In this document: in pieces, positions 18,776-27,116 of the stretch
Layout of the letters: each line of letters starts with the position of its first letter
Position numbering within the stretch: the stretch's first letter is position 1
From: Novosphingobium terrae
GTDB taxonomy: Bacteria > Pseudomonadota > Alphaproteobacteria > Sphingomonadales > Sphingomonadaceae
Length of the DNA stretch: 64,000 nt
NCBI RefSeq assembly: GCF_017163935.1
Contig: NZ_JABVZR010000001.1
Location: 1,798,001-1,862,000, forward strand
Reading direction: 5' to 3'
The notes under the pieces: model-generated
The model's database searches: none
What the model was told of the DNA's origin: nothing
What the model saw: the letters and a program-made list of their open reading frames with translations, nothing else
Program-made: the position numbers and the translations under genes

Positions 18776-19965
18776 TGCGCGCGCTCACCTGGCACGGCAA
18801 GCATGACGTCCGCGTCGACACGGTTGACGATCCCGAGATCGTCAACCCGCGCGATGCGATCATCAAGGTGACCTCCACCGCGATCTGCGGCTCGGACCTG
18901 CATCTCTATGACGGCTATATCCCGACGATGAAGGCGGGTGATATTCTGGGCCATGAATTCATGGGCGAGGTGGTGGAGGTCGGACCTGCTTCGACGCTGA
19001 AAAAGGGCCAGCGCGTTGTCGTGCCTTTCACCATAGCCTGCGGTTCGTGCTTCCATTGCGGCAAGCACCAATATTCCGCTTGCGACAACGGCAATCCGGC
19101 CGACAATCAGGATATCGCCATGGAGCTGTACGGCCAGCCCATGTCGGGCCTGTTCGGCTACAGCCACATGACCGGAGGCTATTCGGGCGGACAGGCCGAA
19201 TATGTTCGTGTCCCCTTCAGCGATGTCGGCCCCATCGTCATTCCCGATGGGGTGGACGACGACAAGGTCCTGTTCCTCTCTGACATCCTGCCCACGGGCT
19301 GGCAGGCGGCGGAAAACGCGGGGATTGAACCTGGCGACACAGTCGCGGTGTGGGGCTGCGGCCCGGTTGGCCTCTTTGCCGTGCAGTCAGCCTTTATCAT
19401 GGGGGCGGAGCGGGTGATCGCCATCGATCATTTCCCTCATCGGCTTGAGCTTGCTCGTAAGTTCGGCGCTGAGACGATCAACTTCGAGCAAAGCAAAACC
19501 TATGAAGCGCTGATGGAAATGACCGGGGGCATCGGCCCCGACGCGGTGATCGACGCGGTGGGCCTTGAGGCGCATGGCTTCTTCGTCGACAATGTCATTG
19601 ACCAGATCAAAGCCTCCACCTTTCTGGGTACGGACCGCACCCATGCCATACGCCAGGCGATCCATGCCTGCCGCAAGGGCGGGCGCGTGTCGATGCCGGC
19701 TGTCTATGGCGGGCTGGTCGACAAGTTCCCGCTGGGGGCCTTCATGGAAAAGGGGCTGACGCTGAAAACCGGCCAGACCCATGTGCAGCATTATCTTCCC
19801 GGCCTGCTCAATGCGGTACTGGAGGACAAGATCGACACCACCTTCCTCATCAGCCATCGCCTGCCGCTCAATCAGGCGGCCGAGGGCTATCGCCTGTTCC
19901 ACGATCATCAGGACGAAGTGACCAAGGTGGTGTTGAAGCCCGGTATGATGCCGGCCAGCGCGTGA
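18775..19965 (+). CDS. Zinc-dependent alcohol dehydrogenase
   Basis: 396 residues of the class-III-like / formaldehyde-dehydrogenase-type MDR family. Catalytic zinc ligands: Cys in [13 protein letters not shown] and GHEFMGEV. Structural zinc cysteines sit in [15 protein letters not shown]. The NAD(P) Rossmann motif is [17 protein letters not shown]. Substrate unknown. The ATG at 18775 overlaps the SRPBCC stop, and the SDR gene begins 11 bp after the end. This three-gene run (SRPBCC, ADH, SDR) plus the small gene at 20802 looks like a stress-type operon. Confidence 0.9.
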   Translation: MRALTWHGKHDVRVDTVDDPEIVNPRDAIIKVTSTAICGSDLHLYDGYIPTMKAGDILGHEFMGEVVEVGPASTLKKGQRVVVPFTIACGSCFHCGKHQYSACDNGNPADNQDIAMELYGQPMSGLFGYSHMTGGYSGGQAEYVRVPFSDVGPIVIPDGVDDDKVLFLSDILPTGWQAAENAGIEPGDTVAVWGCGPVGLFAVQSAFIMGAERVIAIDHFPHRLELARKFGAETINFEQSKTYEALMEMTGGIGPDAVIDAVGLEAHGFFVDNVIDQIKASTFLGTDRTHAIRQAIHACRKGGRVSMPAVYGGLVDKFPLGAFMEKGLTLKTGQTHVQHYLPGLLNAVLEDKIDTTFLISHRLPLNQAAEGYRLFHDHQDEVTKVVLKPGMMPASA

Positions 19966-19976
19966 GGAGAATGGGC

Positions 19977-20765
19977 ATGACAAAGAAATTCGCAATCATC
20001 ACTGGCGCCTCGACCGGCATTGGGCTGGAACTGGCGAAATTGGCGGCTCAGGACGGCTATGACCTGCTGATCGCGGCGGATGAGCCTGGCATCGAACCAG
20101 CCGCAGAAACTTTGCGAGACTATGGCGTGCTGGTCAAAGCGGTGGAGGCCGACCTTTCTACGCTTGAAGGCGTCGATACGCTTCTCGATGCTGTTGGAGA
20201 AGGAAGGGTTGATCTGCTCTGTGCAAACGCGGGGCGAGGGCTGGGCCATGGTTTCCTCGACCAGAGCGTTGCTGACTGGCGCCGCGTCGTGGACACCAAC
20301 ATCACCGGCACGCTCTATCTGCTGCAGCAGGTGCTGCGCGATATGGTGGGGCGCGATGACGGAAAGGTCCTCATCACGGGCTCGATTGCGGGCTTCATCC
20401 CCGGCAGTTTCCAGGCTGTCTACAACGGGACCAAGGCTTTTGTGGACAGCTTTGCTGACGCCATTCGCAACGAATTGAAAGACAGCAAGGGTTTGACCAT
20501 CACCACACTGATGCCTGGCCCAGTGGAGACGGAATTCTTCGCCCGCGCCGATATGCTGGATACCGATGTCGGCGCTTCCGACAGCAAGAGCGATCCGGCC
20601 GATGTGGCGCATGATGGCTGGAAAGCGCTGATGGCGGGGGAAGCGAATATTGTCTCGGGGTGGAAGAACAAGGTGCAGGCCACGCTGGCCCATGTCACCC
20701 CCGCTGCCATCCTGGCCGAGCAGCACCGCCAGATGGCCGAGCCGGGCAGCGCTGATCCCGAATGA
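19977..20765 (+). CDS. Short-chain dehydrogenase/reductase
   Basis: 262 residues. Classical SDR: FAIITGASTGIGLELA (TGxxxGIG cofactor loop), CANAGRG (NAG), the Ser in LITGSIAG and the YNGTKAF Y-xxx-K catalytic pair. Asp/Glu preference after the second strand (LLIAADEP) hints at NAD, which is not certain. The start at 19977 sits well after GAGGAG; ATG 19971 is too close to it. Substrate unknown. Confidence 0.88.
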   Translation: MTKKFAIITGASTGIGLELAKLAAQDGYDLLIAADEPGIEPAAETLRDYGVLVKAVEADLSTLEGVDTLLDAVGEGRVDLLCANAGRGLGHGFLDQSVADWRRVVDTNITGTLYLLQQVLRDMVGRDDGKVLITGSIAGFIPGSFQAVYNGTKAFVDSFADAIRNELKDSKGLTITTLMPGPVETEFFARADMLDTDVGASDSKSDPADVAHDGWKALMAGEANIVSGWKNKVQATLAHVTPAAILAEQHRQMAEPGSADPE

Positions 20766-20801
20766 GCCATCCGGGAATTTTGTGGAAAAGAGGAGCGAGT
20801 T

Positions 20802-20996
20802 ATGAACGACAATCACAAAGACCCCCGTGCCGAGGAAAAGGAAGGGCCGCTCGGTGACGTCATTCCCGACGCGGATGATCGGGACACCCGTACGGGAGGT
20901 GCCCAACCCGCGGAACCGGTCGAGGATCGTCCCAATGTTGGCCAGGTGAAGCCGGAGGATTACCCGCTGGAGGATCGGGCGCGCATCAAACCCTGA
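20802..20996 (+). CDS. Small acidic hydrophilic protein
   Basis: 64 residues, highly charged and lacking aromatic core residues apart from one Tyr (EDYPLEDRARIKP). It starts with MNDNHKDPRAEEKEG after an AGGAGCGA ribosome site. Similar short disordered proteins are common beside stress genes in sphingomonads. No function can be assigned. Confidence 0.65.
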   Translation: MNDNHKDPRAEEKEGPLGDVIPDADDRDTRTGGAQPAEPVEDRPNVGQVKPEDYPLEDRARIKP

Positions 20997-21033
20997 TCGC
21001 TTTCGCCCGCCACATTACGTAAGGAGCCGGCCG

Positions 21034-21632
21034 CTGGACCAGATCGCCGGATGGATTGCGCCCTGCGCTGCGATAATCGCGGCCATGATGACCGCAGCCA
21101 ACATCAATGCTCGCGTGACCGGATGGGGGTTTGTCGTCTTTCTTCTAGGCTCCCTCGCGTGGTCGACAGTGGGCGTCATCAGCGGCCAGACAAATCTCCT
21201 CGTTTCAAACGGTTTTTGACGTTCATCAACGTGATTGGCATATGGCGTTGGCTGGGGTGCCAGCGGGCCAATGAAGACGGCGGCCAGTCGGCAAAACGCG
21301 CGAGTTACCGCTCCACCGCACCCGAACTTTTCACAGCCGCCGGATTGGCGAGAATGGAAGTACGCGACAGCGCGGGTGACAAGGTCGGTAGCTGCGTCGA
21401 GGGGCTGCTGTGCTGTCATACAGGGCAAATCAGCTACGTGGTCGTGCGATGCGGCGGGGTTGGCGGGGTACAGGAAGAGCTGCGCGCCATAGCGCGCAAT
21501 GACCTGAGTTTCAGCGGGGCATGTCTTGAGCTGCACCTCACCGCCGATCACTTCTCGCAGATTACGCCGCCGGCTGACGGAGCCTGGCCCGGCTCCGTTG
21601 CTCCTTTGCATGACGCTAACGGCGAAGGATGA
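21034..21632 (+). pseudogene. Membrane-anchored PRC-barrel protein with a one-base frameshift
   Basis: From 21034 the frame reads LDQIAGWIAPCAAIIAAMM, then VTGWGFVVFLLGSLAWSTVG, then LLVSNGF: two membrane segments. It hits TGA at 21218. Adding one T to the T5 run at 21213-21217 continues it as LTFINVIGIWRWLG and then into a PRC-barrel domain (LARMEVRDSAGDKVGSCVEG ... QISYVVVRCGGVGGVQEELRAI) ending at 21632. The presumed start is CTG or another weak codon after AAGGAG at 21021. It is either a genuine loss-of-function mutation, slippage-rescued expression, or a sequencing error in the homopolymer. Confidence 0.75.
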
Positions 21633-21875
21633 CCGCTCAGTTGCAGCCGCAAGCACCGCTGATGCAGACGGGTCAAGATCGAGATATCCCGCCGGCCTTG
21701 AACCGATCGACGGGCAGAGGCACTTAGCAACGCATTGCCGCCTGACGGTCTGGCCTGCGGCATTTGCTCCAACCAGAGTATCATTGGCAGTGAATGCGCG
21801 CTTATTTTTCGGATATCTTCACCGATCTACAATGACTGACCCACTCTCGACACCGTTTTTTCGCGCGACCCTGTC

Positions 21876-22874
21876 TCACTTTCCAAGACACATCTGGTCA
21901 AACCTTAACTCAATCAGGAGCCGCCCGGATCCCCATTCGCGCGAGATACGGCCGCCAAGGTCCTTGATCGCCATCGCTTCCAGCCGGCTTCCAAACCCGG
22001 TCGTCGAAGGAGGGGAAAGACCATCGTCGAGTCCTGTCTCCTCCCAGCTCAGGCAAACCTCGCCATCCTGCTCACGCACCTCGACGTACAGGCGGCCGAG
22101 AGTTGTGTGCAATGCGCCATATTTGGCTGAGTTGGTCGCCAGTTCGTGCAGCAGCAGCGCAAGGGAGGTGAGGCTGTGGGGGCCGACGAGCGTAGCAGCA
22201 TCAGCCACCTGAATTATCGGTCCCATTTTGCCGTCATAGGGCTTCAGGATCGTCTCCAGAAGATTGCCAAGCGACACACTCGCCGGAGCGAAATTCTCGC
22301 TCAAACCTGTCAGCGTGGTTTCATGTGCGCGGGCGAGGGCGACCAATCGACCTTGAAGATCCTGCATGAGCGTCTCGACACTGTCCGCCCCGCGCCCGCA
22401 AAGCGAGACCAATCCGCTGGCCAGCGCGAACAGGTTTTTGATGCGATGGTTCATCTCGCGAAGCAGCAGGTGTTGTTTTTCTGCCATCTGCCGCGATTGG
22501 CTGATGTCCCTCGCAACCTTCGACGCGCCCAGCAGCTCGCCTTGTGCATCTCTGACCGGTGACACGGTCAGCGACACATCGACGAGGCTACCATCCTTGC
22601 GCCGCCGGACAGTTTCAAAGTGCTCAGTCCGTTCCCCCGCTTTGATCCGGGTGATAATCGCCTCTTCCTCGTGCAATCGATCGGCAGGTATGATCACGGT
22701 GATCGATGCACCGATCATCTCTTCGGGTGTATAGCCGAAAAGCTTTTGGGCCCCGGCATTCCAGCTCAGGACCGTGCCGTCGAGCGCCTTACTCACAATG
22801 GCGTCTTCCGACCCTTCTACGATCGCGGCCAGCCAGGCTGCTGGATCGAGCCCGCGCTTGAGTGTTGTGTTCAT
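21876..22874 (-). CDS. PAS-HWE sensor histidine kinase
   Basis: 332 residues from ATG 22874 (in-frame ATG 22943 is possible). One PAS domain (WLAAIVEGSEDAIVSKALDGTVLSWN ... TRIKAGERTEHFETVRRRKDG) is followed by the HWE/HisKA2 phospho-acceptor LLLREMNHRIKNLFALASGL and an HWE-type ATPase (LLLHELATNSAKYG, the W-x-E pair in LSWEETGL, TGFGSRL). There is no membrane segment, so it is a cytoplasmic sensor. Such kinases commonly feed the general-stress phospho-relay (PhyR/NepR/EcfG). No partner is adjacent; lone receivers lie at 3488, 30537 and 30974. Confidence 0.9.
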   Translation of the reverse strand: MNTTLKRGLDPAAWLAAIVEGSEDAIVSKALDGTVLSWNAGAQKLFGYTPEEMIGASITVIIPADRLHEEEAIITRIKAGERTEHFETVRRRKDGSLVDVSLTVSPVRDAQGELLGASKVARDISQSRQMAEKQHLLLREMNHRIKNLFALASGLVSLCGRGADSVETLMQDLQGRLVALARAHETTLTGLSENFAPASVSLGNLLETILKPYDGKMGPIIQVADAATLVGPHSLTSLALLLHELATNSAKYGALHTTLGRLYVEVREQDGEVCLSWEETGLDDGLSPPSTTGFGSRLEAMAIKDLGGRISREWGSGRLLIELRFDQMCLGK

Positions 22875-23109
22875 CTCTATCCGACCCATCGACTGGAAGG
22901 CGCTTGGTGCGCCCTTATCCTTGCTCTCTGGCTTGGCAATCAAGCATCGCCAGCTTTAAGAAAGATAATGCAATTTACACATGTGGCTGGCAACGCCCTT
23001 GCGTCATAGCGGTGCGCGCTGACCCACCGAAATCCCAAGGACATGTCGCGCTATGGCGCGGCTTTTGGCGGCTGCCAGCGACTTCCGCTCCGTCGCTTCG
23101 GAACAAAAA

Positions 23110-23155
23110 CTAACCTAGATCAGGACGATTTTCCTGCCCGCTTCCGCAACAGGGG
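23110..23155 (+). promoter_or_regulatory. Repeated upstream motif plus short hairpin, copy C
   Basis: TAACCTAGATCAGGACGATT (23111-23130) followed by CCTG (23133) and CAGG (23150) as a weak hairpin. Similarity to copy D at 29841 extends about 50 bp. It lies 85 bp before the Crp/Fnr gene at 23216, the same gene class as copy A. Possibly an operator or a leader element. Confidence 0.5.
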
Positions 23156-23215
23156 GGGGCTTCACCCATTAAGAGTATCACGACTTCGCACACCCACGTC
23201 GAGATACAGTCAGCC

Positions 23216-23953
23216 ATGTTCACCCAGCGCTTTCTCAGAAATCGAAAGGGCGTTCGCCTTGAGGCTGAAGAGCGCGCGCGCCTGGACAGCGCCATCAGCG
23301 AAGTAAGGTCCCTGCCTGCCAGAACCACGATCGTGCGCGCTGGCCAGGAGGTGGTTGAAAGCACGCTCTTACTCGAAGGCATCATGTCTCGCTACATCGA
23401 CGACAATCAGGGGCTTCGTCAGCTGGTCGGCGTGCAGGTGCCAGGCGATTTCGTCGATCTGCATGGTTATCCGCTCAAGGTTCTGGATCATGATGTCGCG
23501 ACGATGACGGCGGTGACCGTCGCGATCGTTCCCCATCAGCAGCTCGACGCAATCACTGCGGAAATGCCCGAGCTCGCCCGGAAACTCTGGTTTTCCACTC
23601 TGCTCGATGCGTCCATCCACCGGGCATGGCTGTTTCGACTGGGCCGCCTCGATGCCTTGGGCCGCGTGGCCCATTTCCTTTGTGAGACCAACGCCCGGCT
23701 CATGTATGCCGGGCTTAGCGATGGGCAGCGTTTTGTTCTGGGCATCACCCAGGCCGATATCGCCGAGATCTGCGGACTGACCAGCATCCATGTCAATCGC
23801 GTGATGCGACAGCTGCGCGAGGAAAACCTCTGCGTAGTGCGCTCCTCTCTGGTCGATATCCTCGACCCCGAGAGGCTGATTGCGCGCGCGCAGTTCGACC
23901 CGGCCTATCTCTATCTCGATAAGCCCCCCGCTCTCGGCCAGCCACCAGCATAA
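23216..23953 (+). CDS. Crp/Fnr-family transcriptional regulator
   Basis: 245 residues. The sensor barrel (ARTTIVRAGQEVVESTLLLEGIMSRY, GVQVPGDFVDLHG) and winged-helix DNA-binding domain (ITQADIAEICGLTSIHVNRVMRQLRE) are complete. It lacks Fnr cysteines. It resembles the regulator at 2546 in layout and in the recognition helix (GLT-x-IHVNRV), suggesting the two bind similar sites. Motif copy C lies upstream, and a small gene plus a hemerythrin gene follow on the same strand. Confidence 0.88.
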   Translation: MFTQRFLRNRKGVRLEAEERARLDSAISEVRSLPARTTIVRAGQEVVESTLLLEGIMSRYIDDNQGLRQLVGVQVPGDFVDLHGYPLKVLDHDVATMTAVTVAIVPHQQLDAITAEMPELARKLWFSTLLDASIHRAWLFRLGRLDALGRVAHFLCETNARLMYAGLSDGQRFVLGITQADIAEICGLTSIHVNRVMRQLREENLCVVRSSLVDILDPERLIARAQFDPAYLYLDKPPALGQPPA

Positions 23954-23963
23954 GGTTCGATCC

Positions 23964-24152
23964 ATGACGAATGCGTTCACACCGCAACCCGAGACCCAAC
24001 CCGGCGTGGCTAGTGCCGAGAACGGTCTTGTTGTCCTCGATGGTCCCGATGGCGTGGCCGTGACGATGACCGCCCACGCGGCCAGGCTGACCGGTGAGAG
24101 CCTTATCGCCGCAGCGCAAGAGGCCGCTGGCCAGATACACGACCCAACCTGA
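23964..24152 (+). CDS. Small protein of 62 residues
   Basis: Begins MTNAFTPQPETQPGVASAEN 10 bp after the Crp/Fnr stop, then LVVLDGPDGVAVTMTAHAARLTGESLIAAAQEA. The DGP-DGVAVTMT strand pair and the final amphipathic helix suggest a small folded domain. Not recognised beyond being the kind of short conserved protein found near sphingomonad stress genes. Likely co-transcribed with the regulator. Confidence 0.6.
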   Translation: MTNAFTPQPETQPGVASAENGLVVLDGPDGVAVTMTAHAARLTGESLIAAAQEAAGQIHDPT

Positions 24153-24198
24153 ACCGTCTTCCCTACCGTCTTCCCTGAACCCACCCAAGGAGGCTACC

Positions 24199-24732
24199 AT
24201 GACCACCCGCAAGGCCACTTCGCGCGCCAAGCCCAAAACCGGCTCGCGCTCGACCCGCAAAGCAACCACTGCTGCCAAGCGTCCACCCGATGCCATCAAG
24301 CTCCTCAAGGACGATCACAAGGAGGTGAAGGCCTGGTTCACGCAATACGACAAGGCCGACGACGATGCGCAAAAGCAGGAGCTGGCTGACAAAATTTGCC
24401 TGGCGCTGACCGTCCACACACAGATCGAGGAAGAGATTTTCTATCCGGCCGCTTACGATGCGATCGAGGATGACGATCTGCTCGATGAGGCCGAGGTCGA
24501 GCATGCCAGCGCCAAGGAGCTGATCGCACAGATCCAGGCGGGGAAAGTCGGCGATCCTCTCTTCGATGCCAAAGTCACCGTGTTGGGCGAATACATCAAC
24601 CATCACGTCGAGGAGGAGGAAAAGGAGCTCTTCCCCGAATGCCGCGACAGCAAGATGGATCTCAAGGCCTTGGGCGAACAGCTTGCCGCGCGCAAGGCTG
24701 AGCTGATGGCTGAGGCGCCCGCTTCATCCTGA
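24199..24732 (+). CDS. Hemerythrin (HHE) domain protein
   Basis: 177 residues. A Lys/Arg/Thr-rich N-terminal ~35 residues (TRKATSRAKPKTGSRSTRKA) precede the HHE bundle: LLKDDHKEVKAWFTQYDKAD, VHTQIEEEIFYPAAYDAIED, EVEHASAKELIAQI, NHHVEEEEKELFPECR. All expected His/Glu ligands are present. It is closely related to residues ~65-215 of the protein at 126 but lacks its repeat tail. The basic N-terminus may bind nucleic acid. AAGGAGG precedes ATG 24199. Confidence 0.88.
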   Translation: MTTRKATSRAKPKTGSRSTRKATTAAKRPPDAIKLLKDDHKEVKAWFTQYDKADDDAQKQELADKICLALTVHTQIEEEIFYPAAYDAIEDDDLLDEAEVEHASAKELIAQIQAGKVGDPLFDAKVTVLGEYINHHVEEEEKELFPECRDSKMDLKALGEQLAARKAELMAEAPASS

Positions 24733-24776
24733 CGGACACTGCTGGATGACGCGGTCGTGCCGCCTGGAGGATCAGC

Positions 24777-27008
24777 ATGAGCCAAGCCAGTCATGATCTG
24801 ACCTGCGGCACGACCGCCGTCAGCCCGTACGTGATGGGCTTTCGAGATGCTCTGTTTTCCGGACGGCTGAAACCGCATGGAAGTCTGACGTTAAGCGATC
24901 TGGAGATCGAGGTGGCGGCGGGTGGCGATGCCGCCTGGGCCATCGTCCGGCGCCACGGCAAGGGCGGTCTGGCAATTCGGCTAGCGTATGCGCCCGGATC
25001 GCATGTGACCTGTAGCCGTCTCAAAAAGGTTCGGGGCGGTCGCTATAATCTGGAGATAAGCAGCGCTCTCGGCCGCCATCACGTGGAGCTGAGAGCCGAC
25101 GGGCACGACCTGCACCGGCTGCGGATCACGGTGCAGCTAACAAGCGCGGTGCCGTTGCTGATCCCGTTCCTGCCGCGCGATCTGTTGCCTCTTGGAATCA
25201 ATGATGATCCGCTCTGCGCCAACGGACAGGTGGAGGCAGCCCAGCGAGGGCTCAACAGCGGGTTGCTCTATTTCCATCTGGATGAGCCAGGCTTTGGCAG
25301 CGTGCTTTATTTTCAGAATCTGACCGCACTCAATCCCTATTTCGTCGCCACCCACACAAAACCCGACGGGGCGGTCGGCGGCGTCTGGCCGGAATTGGGT
25401 TATCTGCCGCCCAGCCCACCGCAAAGTGGTACTCCGCCCACCCACGCTCTCCCTGAGGGGCAGCCGATCACGATCAGTGATGCAATCCTGATTTTTCGTG
25501 ACGAAGGCGCAGCGGATGAACAACAGTCCGCACGGCATTTTATCCAGATGCTGGGGAGTGCCTACACCGCTCTCGAACTGCCGCAGCATCACTATCACGA
25601 CTGGATCTGGCGGGCCGAGAGGACCCTGAGCGATCTGGAAAAATCACCCAAGGCCACAGTCACCTATCGTGGCCACACCTATGCGCACCCTTATACGGGC
25701 AGTGAATATCCCGACAGCATGGTGCAGCTCTCCCTCTTGGCGTGCCTTCGCGATTACACCGATTGGCGCGGCAAAGGCACAAGGCTGGAGGATGATTTCG
25801 CGAAAGGCCTGGAGCGATTTTTCGACAAGAAATTGGGTACGCTGCGCCGCTATCTCCCCAATGTGAGGGACGATAAGGATCCAGACGCGGTCGACAGCTG
25901 GTATCTCTATCACCCCCAGATGAATTTGGCCCGGCTCGCTCTCAAGGGCAATGAGCATGGCCGTGACTTATTTTTGCGCTGCGTCGATTTCGGCATCAAA
26001 GCGGCTCGGAAATTCAAATATAAGTGGCCGATCCAGTACCGGATCACAGACCTGTCGGTTATCACACCGACCGCGCCGGCTGACGGGCGCGGCCAGACCG
26101 ATGTGGGCGGCCTCTACGCCTGGGTTATGTTGCAGGCTTATGAGCTGACGCGTGCGGAGCGTTTCCTGCATGAGGCTCAGGCGGCCATCGAGGCGGCGAT
26201 GGGTATGCGGTTCAATCTCAACTATCAGGCCAATATCACAGCCTGGGGCGCGGCGGCTTGCCTGCGTTTGTGGCGTATCACCAACGATCACCGGTATCTC
26301 GACCAGAGTTATGTCTATCTCGCAAGCTTCTTTCATAACAGCGTGATATGGGAATCGGAGATCGGCGGCGCTGCGGCCTATCGCAATTTCCTGGGCGTGA
26401 CCTGCTTGCAGGACGCGCCGTATATGGCGATCTACGAATGCTTCGACAGCTTTATCGCCTTCGAATGCTATTTGCGCGATAGCGGACCTGAACTTGAACC
26501 GGCTGCCCGGATGTTGCTGAGCGAGTACTGCAAATATGCGCTCGATCGGGCCTGGTTCTTCTATCCCGACGCGTTGCCCGAAGGTGGGCTGGCCACCGAC
26601 ATCCGCAATGGTCACATCGACCGCAAATTATCCTTTCCTCTGGAAGACCTCTATGTAGATGGCCAACCTGCCGGGCAGGTCGGGCAGGAAATCTACGGTG
26701 CCGGCGCCGCCTTTGCTTTTGCGGCGCGCATGTTCCATACCGTCGAGGGCGCTCCGTTCCAGTTGTTCTGTGACCATTTCATTATGGCCAGCGAGCGAAC
26801 TGGCGAAACTTCAATCAGCATCAGCCTGAGTGGTGGTGAAAACTGCCTTGCTCACTTCAGTGTGATCCGCAAGGGCAAAGCCCAATTGCCCGCGATACGT
26901 CTTGTTACTGCAGGAGGGGATGTCGTGCGACCCTATAAATTTGAGGGCGGCCGGAAGGACTATCGAGTGCTGGCCAACACGCGGGTGATCCTCAGTTGGG
27001 ACAGGTAG
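24777..27008 (+). CDS. Large protein of unknown function, glycoside-hydrolase-like
   Basis: 743 residues, no signal peptide. About 200 N-terminal residues look beta-rich. The rest has a repetitive helical character seen in alpha/alpha six-hairpin enzymes: DSWYLYHPQMNLARLAL, QTDVGGLYAWVMLQAYELTR, NYQANITAWGAAACLRLWRITNDHRYLDQSY, ECFDSFIAFECYL. Aromatic and acidic residues are frequent, as in carbohydrate-binding clefts. I cannot name a family or catalytic pair. It stands alone after the hemerythrin gene. A role in intracellular sugar-polymer metabolism is only a guess. Confidence 0.7.
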   Translation: MSQASHDLTCGTTAVSPYVMGFRDALFSGRLKPHGSLTLSDLEIEVAAGGDAAWAIVRRHGKGGLAIRLAYAPGSHVTCSRLKKVRGGRYNLEISSALGRHHVELRADGHDLHRLRITVQLTSAVPLLIPFLPRDLLPLGINDDPLCANGQVEAAQRGLNSGLLYFHLDEPGFGSVLYFQNLTALNPYFVATHTKPDGAVGGVWPELGYLPPSPPQSGTPPTHALPEGQPITISDAILIFRDEGAADEQQSARHFIQMLGSAYTALELPQHHYHDWIWRAERTLSDLEKSPKATVTYRGHTYAHPYTGSEYPDSMVQLSLLACLRDYTDWRGKGTRLEDDFAKGLERFFDKKLGTLRRYLPNVRDDKDPDAVDSWYLYHPQMNLARLALKGNEHGRDLFLRCVDFGIKAARKFKYKWPIQYRITDLSVITPTAPADGRGQTDVGGLYAWVMLQAYELTRAERFLHEAQAAIEAAMGMRFNLNYQANITAWGAAACLRLWRITNDHRYLDQSYVYLASFFHNSVIWESEIGGAAAYRNFLGVTCLQDAPYMAIYECFDSFIAFECYLRDSGPELEPAARMLLSEYCKYALDRAWFFYPDALPEGGLATDIRNGHIDRKLSFPLEDLYVDGQPAGQVGQEIYGAGAAFAFAARMFHTVEGAPFQLFCDHFIMASERTGETSISISLSGGENCLAHFSVIRKGKAQLPAIRLVTAGGDVVRPYKFEGGRKDYRVLANTRVILSWDR

Positions 27009-27116
27009 ACTGACTGATCAACCTCGGCAAAATGATGGCCGTTGCGACCGGTTGCCCTTTGGTGCTGGTCGGCCCCCAGATCGGTATCCGATTGCCGGCG
27101 CCGCGACTGCAATGTT

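Noticed and set aside
23097..23130. EcfG promoter from GGAAC at 23099
   Set aside because: No cGTT at 16-17 bp; the nearest GATT is 21-22 bp away and belongs to the repeated motif.
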